This document shows positions 34,010 through 43,066 of a stretch of 64,000 bases of DNA, piece by piece. The translations under genes and the position numbers were made by a program. This stretch comes from Halorubellus sp. JP-L1. Lineage in GTDB: Archaea > Halobacteriota > Halobacteria > Halobacteriales > Natrialbaceae. The notes beneath the pieces were generated by a model. The model worked only from the letters and a program-made list of their open reading frames with translations, was not told where the DNA came from and did not search any database. How positions within the stretch are numbered: position 1 is the first letter of the stretch; each line of letters starts with the position of its first letter. Location: NCBI RefSeq assembly GCF_011440375.1, contig NZ_JAAOIR010000002.1, positions 496,001-560,000 of the forward strand, read 5' to 3'.

Positions 34010-34771
34010 ATGCAAGGACAAAATCAACAGCAGGCGTACGACCGCGGGATCACAATCTTCTCGCCGGACGGACGTCTCTATCAGGTCGAGTACGCTCGCG
34101 AGGCCGTCAAGCGCGGCTCCGCGAGCGTCGGCATCCGAACGCCCGACGGGGTCGTGCTCGCCGCGGAACGACGCACGCGGTCGCCACTCATGGAGCGCGA
34201 CAGCGTCGAGAAACTCCACAAGATCGACGACCACGTCGGGATCGCGAGCGCCGGGCACGTCGCGGACGCCCGCCAGCTCATCGACGTGGCGCGCCGCCAG
34301 AGCCAGGTGAACCAGCTCCGGTACGGCGAGCCGGTCGGCGTGGAGACGCTGACGAAGCACGTCACGGACCACATCCAGCAGTACACGCAGACGGGTGGTG
34401 CGCGGCCGTTCGGCGTCGCGCTGCTCGTCGGTGGCGTCGAGAACGACGGGACGCCCCGCCTGTACGAGACCGACCCCTCGGGGACGCCGTACGAGTGGAA
34501 GGCGGTCGCGATCGGCGGGAACCGCGAGGACATCCAGCGTCGCCTCGAGGACGACTTCACGGAGGCGCTCACGCTCGACGAGGGCGTGGACCTCGCGCTG
34601 AAGGCGCTCGCGGAGGCCGACGAGGAGGGCTTCCCGGCGGAAGGTATCGCAGTCTCGACGATCCCGACGGAGTCGGGGAGCGTCGAGGAGCTGTCGACGG
34701 CGGAGATCGGCGACCGCTTGGACGAGCTCGACCTCCTCGCCGAGGAGGAAGTGGACGGTGATGACGAATGA
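34010..34771 (+). CDS. psmA: proteasome subunit alpha
   Basis: Alpha subunit of the 20S proteasome (253 residues), forming the outer gating rings. The N-terminal gate YDRGITIFSPDGRLYQVEYA is the family signature. Further conserved parts are RGSASVGIRTPDGVVLAAE and GGARPFGVALLVGG. The acidic C-terminus (EEEVDGDDE) suits a haloarchaeon. The stop overlaps the start of psmB by 4 bases, so the alpha and beta chains are made from one transcript in this organism. Confidence 0.97.
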   Translation: MQGQNQQQAYDRGITIFSPDGRLYQVEYAREAVKRGSASVGIRTPDGVVLAAERRTRSPLMERDSVEKLHKIDDHVGIASAGHVADARQLIDVARRQSQVNQLRYGEPVGVETLTKHVTDHIQQYTQTGGARPFGVALLVGGVENDGTPRLYETDPSGTPYEWKAVAIGGNREDIQRRLEDDFTEALTLDEGVDLALKALAEADEEGFPAEGIAVSTIPTESGSVEELSTAEIGDRLDELDLLAEEEVDGDDE

Positions 34772-35457
34772 TGGACGCTGACAACCCCTACGAGCCCGAA
34801 CTCGCGCCCGACGACTGGGGCGAGCACGCGGGACAGGACGAGGAGAACGTGAACAAGACCGGGACGACGACGGTCGGTATCGCGACCGACGACGGCGTCG
34901 TCATCGCGACGGACCGCCGCGCCAGCCTCGCTGGCCGATTCGTCTCGAACAAGCAGGTGGTGAAGGTCGAGGAGATCCACCCGACCGCGGCGATGACGCT
35001 CGTGGGGAGCGTCGGTGGCGCGCAGTCGTTCATCTCGAGTCTCCGCGCGGAAGTGAACCTCTACGAGGCGCGTCGGGGCGAGGAGATGAGCATGAAGGCG
35101 CTGTCGACGCTCGCGGGGAACTTCGCGCGCGGCGGCCCGTACTTCGCGATCAACCCGATCCTGGGTGGGGTCGACGACGAGGGCAGTCACGTGTTCTCGA
35201 TCGACCCGGCCGGTGGCGTCATGAAGGACGACTACACCGTCACGGGCAGCGGGATGCAGGTCGCGTACGGGTTCCTCGAGCAGGCGTGGCACGAGGACAT
35301 CGACATGGGCGAGGCGAAGACGGCGGCAGCGCGTGCGGTCGTCTCGGCGGCCGAGCGCGACACGGGCTCCGGGAACGGGCTCGTGCTCGCGGAGGTCACG
35401 GCGGACGGCGTCGAGATCACGGAGTACGACGAGTTCCCGGACCCCGACGAGGTCTGA
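34768..35457 (+). CDS. psmB: proteasome subunit beta
   Basis: Catalytic beta subunit (229 residues as translated). A 32-residue propeptide ends NVNKTG, and autocleavage would expose T33 of TTTVGIATDDGVVIATDRRAS as the N-terminal nucleophile. The catalytic Asp and Lys positions are present in ATDRRAS and QVVKVEEI. Mature rings sit between alpha rings and degrade unfolded proteins delivered by PAN-type ATPases. Two adjacent ATG codons start the gene and overlap psmA. A T-rich CTTCTTTCGCGGTTTC just after the stop may terminate the operon. Confidence 0.97.
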   Translation: MMDADNPYEPELAPDDWGEHAGQDEENVNKTGTTTVGIATDDGVVIATDRRASLAGRFVSNKQVVKVEEIHPTAAMTLVGSVGGAQSFISSLRAEVNLYEARRGEEMSMKALSTLAGNFARGGPYFAINPILGGVDDEGSHVFSIDPAGGVMKDDYTVTGSGMQVAYGFLEQAWHEDIDMGEAKTAAARAVVSAAERDTGSGNGLVLAEVTADGVEITEYDEFPDPDEV

Positions 35458-35589
35458 CGCGGCACCCTTCTTTCGCGGTTTCGAACGGTTCGGTCAGCGA
35501 CGGCGTTCGCTCGCGGAACGTCCAGTCGACGCGATTCGTGCGGGATTAGGGCCGACCTTTTGATGACTGGCGAACGGATCTTTCGACGA

Positions 35590-37086
35590 ATGGCGGACAT
35601 CGTCTGTACGGGGGCGCGTTCTGCGGCGGTTGCCGACCGGCTCGCGGAGGGGGGCGTCGCGGTCGAGCACGTGCCGATGGTGGCGGCGGCCGTCGAGCGG
35701 GCGCGCGAGGCCGCGGGCGTGGTGCTGGCGGTCGATGCGGGGGAGGCGTCGGTCGTCGAGCGGGTGCGCGAGGCGGTGCCCGAGCGGCCGGTGGTCGTCG
35801 TCGCGGCGTCGGTGGACGCGGCGGTGGCGTCGGCGGCGGTCGCGGCGAACGTCACGGCGCTCGTGTCGATCGACGACGACGTCGTGGCGGTAGTCGAGGA
35901 CGCGGTCGACTCGATGGACGGCGAGGTCGTGCCGGTCGTCGAATCGGACGACGGCGTGGTATCGGTCGACGCCGGCCCCGGCCCGGACGTCGGACGCGAT
36001 CTCGTGGAGAGTGGTGCGACAGCGAGCGGGGACTGGCGCGGCCTCGTCGTCGACCGACTGTTCGAGTCGAGCCCCGACCGACTCGTGGTCGTCGGTGCGG
36101 ACGGCACCGTCGTTCGCGCGAACGACCGCGCACGCGAGGCGTTCGAGATATCGATCGGGGAGACGAGCACCGGCGACGTCGACGTGTACGACACCGACGG
36201 CGAGTTCGTCCCCCCGGAGGCGCGGCCGTGGGCGCGGGTGTTCCGGACCGGCGAGGCGTCGTACGGCCACCAATTGCGCATCGACCCGGACGTGGGCGAG
36301 CCCGCGTGGTTCGTCGTCGACGTCGTCCCGCTCGGCGACGGCCCGGACGCGGCGTTCGCGTCGTTCCGGGACGTCACCGACGACGAGCGCGCGCGCGAGC
36401 GCCGCGAGCAACTCGAGCACGAGCGCGAACGCCTCGAGTACGTCAATCGCTTGCTCCGGCACAACCTCCTGAACAGCCTGAACGTCGCGCACGCACGCAC
36501 GAACCTCCTCGAGGGGCACGTCGACGACGAGGTCGAGGGGCACCTGGAGACGGCGTCGTCGCGCCTCGACGAGATGATCGACTTCGTGGAGACGATGCGG
36601 TCCCTGATGCACATCCTCGTCGAGGACGACAACGATAGCGACCCCATCTCGCTCGAACGCGTGCTCGACGCCGAGGTCGCGAAGCTCCGGGAGGCGTACG
36701 ACGTCGACGTGCACGCGGAGGTCCCGTCGATCGCGGTCGCAGCCGACGAACTCCTCCCGGAGGTGTTCGAGAACCTCCTCTTGAACGCCGTCCAGCACAA
36801 CGACGCGGACCAGTCGGCGGTGTTCGTGGACGTCGACGTCGACGAATCGGCGGGCGTGGCGACGGTGTCCGTCGCGGACAACGGACCGGGCGTCGATCCG
36901 TCGATGCGCGAAGAGCTCTTCGAGAAGGGCGAGAAGGGGTTCGACTCGCCCGGGACCGGGTTCGGGCTCTACCTCGTCCGCGAGACGGTCGACGCGTACG
37001 GCGGCGACGTCGAGCTCGTCGACGACGACCACACCGGGGCGACGTTCGCGGTCACGCTCCCGCTCGCGGACGGACGCGTCGACTGA
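35590..37086 (+). CDS. PAS-domain sensor histidine kinase
   Basis: This 498-residue cytoplasmic kinase has a receiver-like N-terminal alpha/beta domain (about 1-125) that lacks a clear phosphorylatable Asp. A PAS domain (about 150-265), a dimerisation helix pair with H-box RHNLLNSLN (His near residue 291), and a HATPase domain (about 375-495) with N-box ENLLLNAVQHN, DNGPGV and GTGFGLYL follow. It should autophosphorylate on the H-box histidine and pass the phosphate to an unlinked regulator. No membrane segment is present, so the signal is cytoplasmic. Starts at 35563 or 35590 are both possible. Confidence 0.92.
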   Translation: MADIVCTGARSAAVADRLAEGGVAVEHVPMVAAAVERAREAAGVVLAVDAGEASVVERVREAVPERPVVVVAASVDAAVASAAVAANVTALVSIDDDVVAVVEDAVDSMDGEVVPVVESDDGVVSVDAGPGPDVGRDLVESGATASGDWRGLVVDRLFESSPDRLVVVGADGTVVRANDRAREAFEISIGETSTGDVDVYDTDGEFVPPEARPWARVFRTGEASYGHQLRIDPDVGEPAWFVVDVVPLGDGPDAAFASFRDVTDDERARERREQLEHERERLEYVNRLLRHNLLNSLNVAHARTNLLEGHVDDEVEGHLETASSRLDEMIDFVETMRSLMHILVEDDNDSDPISLERVLDAEVAKLREAYDVDVHAEVPSIAVAADELLPEVFENLLLNAVQHNDADQSAVFVDVDVDESAGVATVSVADNGPGVDPSMREELFEKGEKGFDSPGTGFGLYLVRETVDAYGGDVELVDDDHTGATFAVTLPLADGRVD

Positions 37087-37114
37087 ATGGCGGGGCGACG
37101 AAGGGACGGCCGCG

Positions 37115-38461
37115 TCACCACGTGGTGAGCGCCTCGGCGCCCTGTGTGTACCAGAGCGCGCCGAGGAACAGTGCGACCCCGACGAGCGCGCTCGCACCGC
37201 CGACGTAGAAGACGGCGGCGTAGCCGACGCTCGTGGTGAGGACGCCGCCGACCATCGGCGCGAGTACGCTCCCGGGCCGCCAGACGAGTTCGCGGATGCC
37301 GAAGCTGGACGCGACGCCGTCGCCGTCGCTGCCCTCGTCCGCGAACAGCGCCATGCTCGCGGGTTCGCGGAACGAGTCCGCGACGCCCAGCAGGCCGTTG
37401 AGTGCGACGAGGACGAGGAACGATTCGCCGGGCGTCCCGAGGAGGCCGTCGACGACGCCCGCGGTCGCGTTCGCGTCCAGCACGAGCGTGACGCCGGGGA
37501 GGCTCGCGACCGCGCCGGCGAGCGCGGGCAGCGAGGGGAGAGCGACTTCCGCGCCGATCGTGGGTGCGAGCGGGACCGCGAGCGCGACGAGTCCGTACGC
37601 GCCACCGCCGGCCGCAACGAACGTCGCCCGCCCGAACCGATCGGAGAGCCGGCCCGTGTACGGCTGACAGAGCATGTTCGTGAACCGCTCGGCGCCGTAG
37701 ACGACGCTGACCGCGACCGCGGCGAACCCGAGGCCGCCCTGGACCGCTTCGACGCCCGCGTACAGGAGGACCCACGTGCGGACGAGCGTCACCGCGACCG
37801 CGTACGGCGCCCGGAAGGCGGAGAGCGTCAGGATGCGGGCGTTCACGGCGAGGTCCCTGAACGGGAATCCCTCGACGCGCGTGGTGTCGGGTGCGAGCAC
37901 GAGCACGACGCCCGCCATCGCGAGCGAGAGGAGGCCGACGATGACGCTGTACACGACGCCGAACCCGTACACGTCGTAGAGGACGCCGGAGACGCCACCG
38001 CCGAGGATGCCGGCGAGCAGCCGCCACGCGTTCGCCTTCCCGATGAACTGTGCGGTGTCCTCGGGCGGCGACCGGTCGCCGACGAGCGCGAGCGACAGCA
38101 GCCCGGACCCCGTCACGGCCGCGCCCTGGAGCGCGCGGACGCCGACGAACGCCCACTCGCCGCCGGAGAAGACGTCGAGCGCCGCGAATCCGACGTACGC
38201 GAGCACGCCGAGCGCGAGCACGCCCACGAGGACGTTGCGCTTGTCCCTGGCGTCCCCGAGGTACGCGATGGGGACGACCGCGACCGTCTGTGCGATCGCG
38301 AACCCGCTCGTGAACAGGCCGAGCATCAGCCCGGAGGGGTCGTACTGGTTGACGTACGTCGCGAGGAGGACGGCGAGCGTCGCGAACCCGAACCCGGTCG
38401 CGAACCGCGTGAGGTAGAGGACGGGGAACTGCAGTCGGTCGGATTCGAGGCGCACGTTCAC
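37115..38461 (-). CDS. major facilitator superfamily transporter
   Basis: This 448-residue transporter has about twelve helices in two halves, with the MFS loop motif GDARDKRNVLVG after helix 2 and GRLSDRFGRATFV after helix 8. Such proteins move sugars, drugs or metabolites by proton or ion coupling; the substrate cannot be told. It starts with GTG (MNVRLESDRLQF); a GTG five codons upstream is also possible. The 3' end faces the histidine kinase gene, 28 bases away. Confidence 0.9.
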   Translation of the reverse strand: MNVRLESDRLQFPVLYLTRFATGFGFATLAVLLATYVNQYDPSGLMLGLFTSGFAIAQTVAVVPIAYLGDARDKRNVLVGVLALGVLAYVGFAALDVFSGGEWAFVGVRALQGAAVTGSGLLSLALVGDRSPPEDTAQFIGKANAWRLLAGILGGGVSGVLYDVYGFGVVYSVIVGLLSLAMAGVVLVLAPDTTRVEGFPFRDLAVNARILTLSAFRAPYAVAVTLVRTWVLLYAGVEAVQGGLGFAAVAVSVVYGAERFTNMLCQPYTGRLSDRFGRATFVAAGGGAYGLVALAVPLAPTIGAEVALPSLPALAGAVASLPGVTLVLDANATAGVVDGLLGTPGESFLVLVALNGLLGVADSFREPASMALFADEGSDGDGVASSFGIRELVWRPGSVLAPMVGGVLTTSVGYAAVFYVGGASALVGVALFLGALWYTQGAEALTTW

Positions 38462-38565
38462 GGTCGCATTCGCCACCCTCGCCCCGAAACCGTTTCGCTC
38501 TCGGCTCGCCGCGTACCGGTTCGAGTGCGGGGTGGTCGGTGACCGCTGGACCCGCGCGCGGACCC

Positions 38566-39819
38566 TCAGTCGTCGGCGGTGGGCGGGTCCTCGAACTCGG
38601 CGCCGTCGACCATCGCGGCGAACCCGCGGTCGAGGTCGGCGAGGAGGTCGTCGACGTGTTCGACGCCGACGCTCGCGCGAACGAGGGTGTCCGTGATGCC
38701 GAGCGCCTCGCGTTCCTCGGGCGAGAGCGGTTCGTGGGTCATCCCGGCGGGGAGTTCGACGAGGGACTCGACGCCGCCGAGCGACACCGCGAGCGTGAAC
38801 TCGGTGAGTGCCTCGAGGAAGCGCTTCGCGTCCGCGAACTCGCCGGCGAGCTCGAAACTGAGCACGCCCCCGTACCCCGACATCTGCTTCGTAGCGAGGT
38901 CGTGCTGGGGGTGTGATTCGAGGCCGGGGTAGTGGACGGCCTCGACGAGCTCGTGGTCCTCGAGGTACTTCGCGACCGTCGTCGCGTTCTCCTGGTGGCG
39001 TTCCATCCGCATGGGGAGCGTCTTGATGCCCCGGAGGAGGAGGTACGAGTCGAACGGCGCGAGCATGTCGCCGACGCCGACGGTCTGGAAGAACTCGACC
39101 TCGTCGGCGACTCTCTCGTCGTTCGTGACGAGCGCGCCGCCGACGGAGTCGCTGTGACCGTTCAGGTACTTCGTCGTCGAGTGCGCGACCGCGTCCGCGC
39201 CGAGCGCGAGCGGGTTCTGAAAGTACGGGCTCATGAACGTGTTGTCGACGCCCAGGAGCGCGTCCGCGTCGTGTGCGAGGTCGGCGATAGCCGCGACGTC
39301 GCACATGTTCATCCGGGGGTTCGTCGGGGTCTCCAGCCAGACGAGCGCGGTGGAGTCCGTGATCGCTGCTGCGACGTTCTCGACGTCGGTCGCGTCGACG
39401 AAGTCGACGTCCACGTCGAGGCGCGAGCGGAAGACGTCCTCGAGCATCCGGCGCGTACCGGCGTAGAGGTCGTCGAACGCCACGACGTGGTCGCCGGGCT
39501 CGACGACCGAGAGGACGAAGGTGAAGATGGCTGCGGTGCCCGAGGAGAACGCGTACGCGTACTCGCCGCCCTCGAGCGCGCCGATGCGTTCCTCGACGGC
39601 GTGACGCGTGGGGTTCGAGAGCCGCGAGTAAACGAAGTCGCCCTGGCTCGGGTCGAGGTCCTCGAGGGACATCTCGGTGTCGAGCCCTGGGAGGGCGTAC
39701 GTCGACGCGAGGTGGATGGGGGAGACCACGTCGCCGGTCATCGGGTCGCCAGGCGTCGGTTCCTCGCCGTACGTCACTGACAGCGTCTCGAAGCGCGTCG
39801 ACTCGGGCCCGTCTTGCAT
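38566..39819 (-). CDS. cystathionine gamma-synthase/lyase family enzyme
   Basis: PLP-dependent trans-sulfuration enzyme (417 residues) of the Cys/Met metabolism family. The PLP lysine lies in AHSTTKYLNGHSD, the cofactor is cradled by YAFSSGTAAIF and LETPTNPRMNMCD, and SLGGVESLVELPAGMTH is the C-terminal signature. It may make cystathionine from O-acyl-homoserine or break it down; the sequence alone does not separate synthase, lyase and sulfhydrylase. The mRNA is probably leaderless: on its strand a TTTATTGG box lies about 26 bases before the ATG. Confidence 0.93.
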   Translation of the reverse strand: MQDGPESTRFETLSVTYGEEPTPGDPMTGDVVSPIHLASTYALPGLDTEMSLEDLDPSQGDFVYSRLSNPTRHAVEERIGALEGGEYAYAFSSGTAAIFTFVLSVVEPGDHVVAFDDLYAGTRRMLEDVFRSRLDVDVDFVDATDVENVAAAITDSTALVWLETPTNPRMNMCDVAAIADLAHDADALLGVDNTFMSPYFQNPLALGADAVAHSTTKYLNGHSDSVGGALVTNDERVADEVEFFQTVGVGDMLAPFDSYLLLRGIKTLPMRMERHQENATTVAKYLEDHELVEAVHYPGLESHPQHDLATKQMSGYGGVLSFELAGEFADAKRFLEALTEFTLAVSLGGVESLVELPAGMTHEPLSPEEREALGITDTLVRASVGVEHVDDLLADLDRGFAAMVDGAEFEDPPTADD

Positions 39820-39998
39820 GCGTAATATTTGCCGCCACTGGCCAATAAACCTTTCATGCAGGTGTAATATCCGCGCTGGCGTGCTATGCCTGGTAGTAAT
39901 AGGGGAGATGGTCCTCGTCGTTCCGCCTGCGACCTCGGTCCGACATTATGAAGCATCATCCAGCAGACACGTCGGCCGGATAGGACGGACGAAATAGT

Positions 39999-40012
39999 TT
40001 AGACGAGTCTAA
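39999..40012. promoter_or_regulatory. palindromic operator upstream of the zinc transporter operon
   Basis: TTAGACGAGTCTAA is a perfect 6+2+6 inverted repeat. It lies about 20 bases before the TATA box CTATATC (40035-40041) of the leaderless znuA gene. Its shape fits the palindromes bound by DtxR-family or other metal-sensing repressors in haloarchaea, so zinc- or manganese-dependent control is likely. The sequence is seen; the regulator is inferred. Confidence 0.7.
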
Positions 40013-40068
40013 TTATACTATTCGATAGAAACTACTATATCCTTCTCCTCATCTATACCTAGGCACCC

Positions 40069-41175
40069 ATGAACGAAGCCACCGCTTCGCGAACGCCCGC
40101 TCGCGTCTCGCGGCGACGGACCGTCGCCGCGACCGCGGGCCTCCTCGCGAGCGCCCTCGCCGGCTGCACGAGCATCGCCGATCCCGGAGACGGCGACAGT
40201 CCGACGGACGGAACCGACGACGCGAACGGGACGGACGGCGCGGACGGCGACGGCCCGGTCGTCGCCGCGTCGTTCTTCAGCTTCTACGACTTCGCGCGGA
40301 ACGTCGTCGACGGCACCCCCATCCAGGTCGAGAACCTCGTCCCCACCGGCCTCCACGGCCACGGCTGGGAACCCAACGCGAGCGTCACGCGCTCCATCGT
40401 CGAAGCCGACGCGTTCCTCCACGTCGGCCCCGGCTTCCAGCCGTGGGCCGACCGCGCCATCCAGACCCTCGAGGACGACGACGTCGACACCCAGCTCATC
40501 GACGCCCGCGAGGGCGTCGAACTCGTCGACCTCGCCGCCACCCTCGACCCCGACGAGGAGGGCGTCGGCGACCAGCAGGGGAAGGACCCGCACTTCTGGC
40601 TCGACCCCGAGCGCGCGAAGACCTCGATCGACAACATCACCGACGGCGTCGTCGACCTCGCACCCGGCCACGAGGAGACGCTCCGCGAGAACGCCGAGAC
40701 GTACAAGAGCGACACGCTCGACCGCATCGACGACGACTACCGGGCGATCTTCGACGCCGCCGACCGCGACGTCGTGCAACTCGCCGCGCACAACGCCTTC
40801 CAGTACGTCGGCGTCAGGTACGACGTCACGATGCGGCCGCTCGTCACGAACCTCGCCGCGAGCGGCGACGTCAAGCCCTCCGACATCGCCGACGCGAAGG
40901 CCGTCATCGAGGACAACGACATCCAGTACATCGCGAACGGCGTCTTCGAGTCCCGTCGCCCCGCGAAGCAACTCCTCGCCGAGACCCAGGTCGAGGCGTA
41001 CTTCCCCGTCACCCCGTACGCGGGCGTCCGCGAGGACTGGGTCGAGAACGACTGGGGCTACGAGGAGATCGCGTACAACGTCAACATGCCTACGTTCGAG
41101 GTCGTCCTCGGAAACGACGCCCCCGAGAACGTCGGCCCCGACGGCTGGGCCGACGAGTGGAGGAACTTCGAATGA
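40069..41175 (+). CDS. znuA: zinc/manganese-type ABC transporter substrate-binding lipoprotein
   Basis: This 368-residue cluster A-I (ZnuA/TroA) binding protein is exported by a Tat-like signal (SRRRTVAATAGLLAS) and anchored at Cys33 (LAGCTSI). Metal ligands include the His residues in GLHGHGWEPN, KDPHFWLDPE and LAAHNAFQYV, with a late Asp/Glu. An acidic linker (about 42-65) precedes the two lobes. Its stop overlaps the ATPase start by 4 bases (ATGA), so it is the first gene of a three-gene operon controlled by an upstream palindrome. Zinc is the best guess; manganese is possible. Confidence 0.92.
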   Translation: MNEATASRTPARVSRRRTVAATAGLLASALAGCTSIADPGDGDSPTDGTDDANGTDGADGDGPVVAASFFSFYDFARNVVDGTPIQVENLVPTGLHGHGWEPNASVTRSIVEADAFLHVGPGFQPWADRAIQTLEDDDVDTQLIDAREGVELVDLAATLDPDEEGVGDQQGKDPHFWLDPERAKTSIDNITDGVVDLAPGHEETLRENAETYKSDTLDRIDDDYRAIFDAADRDVVQLAAHNAFQYVGVRYDVTMRPLVTNLAASGDVKPSDIADAKAVIEDNDIQYIANGVFESRRPAKQLLAETQVEAYFPVTPYAGVREDWVENDWGYEEIAYNVNMPTFEVVLGNDAPENVGPDGWADEWRNFE

Positions 41176-42011
41176 GCACCGACCCGACCACCACCGCGAC
41201 CGCGTCCGCGTCCGCGTCCGGGGTCGCGCCCGCCGAGCGCGACGCGACCGCGGACGAGGCGCGCTCGACCCAGGTGTCGGCGGTCGTCGAACTATCCGAC
41301 GTCGACTTCGGGTACACTGCCACGCCCGTCGTCGAGAACGTCTCCGTCCGCGTCGACGCCGGCGAGTACGTCGCCGTCGTCGGCCCGAACGGCTCCGGGA
41401 AGTCGACGCTCATGAAGCTCATGCTCGGCCTGCTCCGGCCCGACGAGGGATCCGCGAGCCTCTTCGGCGAACCCGCTCACGAGTTCGACGACGGCTCCCG
41501 CATCGGGTACGTCGCCCAGCACGCGAGCGCCTCGAAGGAGATGCCGATCACCGTCCGCGAGGTCGTGAAGATGGGGCGATTCCCGCACGTCGGCTTCGGC
41601 CGCCTCGACGCCGCGGACTGGGCGATCGTCGACGAGGCGCTCGCGACCGTCGGCATGACCGCGTTCGCCGACCGCCGCGTCACGCACCTCTCGGGCGGCC
41701 AGCGCCAGCGAGCGTTCATCGCGCGCGCCCTCGCGAGCGAAGCTGACCTCCTCGTCCTCGACGAACCCACCGTCGGCGTCGACGCCGAGTCCGTCGACGC
41801 GTTCTACGACCTGCTGGACGCCCTCAACGACCGGGGCATCACCGTCCTCCTCATCGAGCACGACCTCGGTGCCGTCGCCGAGCACGCCGACCGCGTCGTC
41901 TGCATGAACCGCGAGATTTACTTCGACGGGCCGACCGACGCGTTCGTCGAGAGCGACGCGCTCGCCCGCGCGTTCGGGACCGCCGCGAACGTCCTGGGTG
42001 GCGACCGATGA
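41172..42011 (+). CDS. znuC: zinc/manganese-type ABC transporter ATP-binding protein
   Basis: This 279-residue ATPase powers metal uptake together with the adjacent binding protein and permease. Walker A is GPNGSGKST (about 71-79), the signature is LSGGQRQR, Walker B is LLVLDEP and the H-loop is LLIEHDLG. An extended Ser/Thr/Ala-rich N-terminus of about 35 residues precedes the ATPase fold and is unusual. It overlaps both neighbours by 4 bases, indicating translational coupling. Confidence 0.94.
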   Translation: MSTDPTTTATASASASGVAPAERDATADEARSTQVSAVVELSDVDFGYTATPVVENVSVRVDAGEYVAVVGPNGSGKSTLMKLMLGLLRPDEGSASLFGEPAHEFDDGSRIGYVAQHASASKEMPITVREVVKMGRFPHVGFGRLDAADWAIVDEALATVGMTAFADRRVTHLSGGQRQRAFIARALASEADLLVLDEPTVGVDAESVDAFYDLLDALNDRGITVLLIEHDLGAVAEHADRVVCMNREIYFDGPTDAFVESDALARAFGTAANVLGGDR

Positions 42012-43066
42012 CCGGCACTCACGGACTCGTCCCCGCCGCCACCGACGGCGGAAGTGTCGCGCTATTCCCTGGCGAGTCGGGCGTCGCGCTGTTCACTGGC
42101 GAGTCGGGAATCCTCGCACCCCTGTACTGGCTGCTCGACGCCTGGTCGGCGCTCATGTCCTGGCTCGCGGGCGCGACCGGCCTGGAACTCCTCCAGTACG
42201 GGTTCATGCACCGCGCGATACTCGTCGGCCTCTGCATCGGCGTCATGGCACCGCTCATCGGGACGTTCCTCGTGCACCGCCAGCTCGCGCTCATCGGCGA
42301 CGCGCTCGCGCACACCGGGTTCGCCGGCGTCGCCGTCGGCCTGTTCCTGAACGCCGTCTTCGACTTCGGCGTCTCCCCGTACCTCACCGCGGTCGTCGTC
42401 GCAATGATCGCCGCGCTATTCATCGAACTCATCTCCGAGACGACCGACGCGTACAACGACGTCTCGATGGCGATCGTGCTCTCCACGGGGTTCGCGCTCG
42501 GGACGACCCTCATCAGCGTCAACGCGGGTGGACTCGCGGTCGGCGTCAACCAGTTCCTGTTCGGGAACCTCTCGACGGTCTCCGCGGAGAGCGCCGCGAT
42601 CCTCCTGGTGCTGTTCGCGCTCGTCGTCGGCGTCGTCGCACTCACCCGCAACCAGCTCCTCTACGTCACGTTCGACGAGACCGCGGCCGCCGTCTCCGGG
42701 CTCCCCGTGAACTGGTACAACCGCATCATGGTGATGCTGACCGCGATGGTCGTCGTCGGCGCGATGCAGATCATGGGCGTCATCCTCGTCGCCGCGATGC
42801 TCGTCGTCCCAGTCGCCGGCGCCGCACAGGTCTCCCGGAGCTTCAACGAATCCCTCCTGGTGGCGGTCGTCCTCGCGGAACTCGCCGTCACACTCGGCAT
42901 CGCCGCCTCGTACTACGGCGAGGCGACCGCCGGGGGCGTCATCGTCCTCATCGCGGTCGGCATCTACGTCCTCGCCGTCGTCCTCGGAAAACTCCAGACC
43001 GCCGTCGCCGGAGACGAGACGCCGGAGATGGGGAGCATCAACGTCGACGACTCGTTCGGCGACTGA
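42008..43066 (+). CDS. znuB: zinc/manganese-type ABC transporter permease
   Basis: This 352-residue permease of the ABC-3 family has about eight helices from residue 55 on, with the family stretch ALIGDALAHTGFAGVAVGL and a later MQIMGVILVAAMLVVPVAGA. The first 55 residues are an extra N-terminal segment containing a 27-base tandem duplication (42056-42109) that encodes VALFPGESG and VALFTGESG, so this part is not conserved in the family and may be a recent expansion. It completes the zinc operon. Confidence 0.92.
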   Translation: MTGTHGLVPAATDGGSVALFPGESGVALFTGESGILAPLYWLLDAWSALMSWLAGATGLELLQYGFMHRAILVGLCIGVMAPLIGTFLVHRQLALIGDALAHTGFAGVAVGLFLNAVFDFGVSPYLTAVVVAMIAALFIELISETTDAYNDVSMAIVLSTGFALGTTLISVNAGGLAVGVNQFLFGNLSTVSAESAAILLVLFALVVGVVALTRNQLLYVTFDETAAAVSGLPVNWYNRIMVMLTAMVVVGAMQIMGVILVAAMLVVPVAGAAQVSRSFNESLLVAVVLAELAVTLGIAASYYGEATAGGVIVLIAVGIYVLAVVLGKLQTAVAGDETPEMGSINVDDSFGD

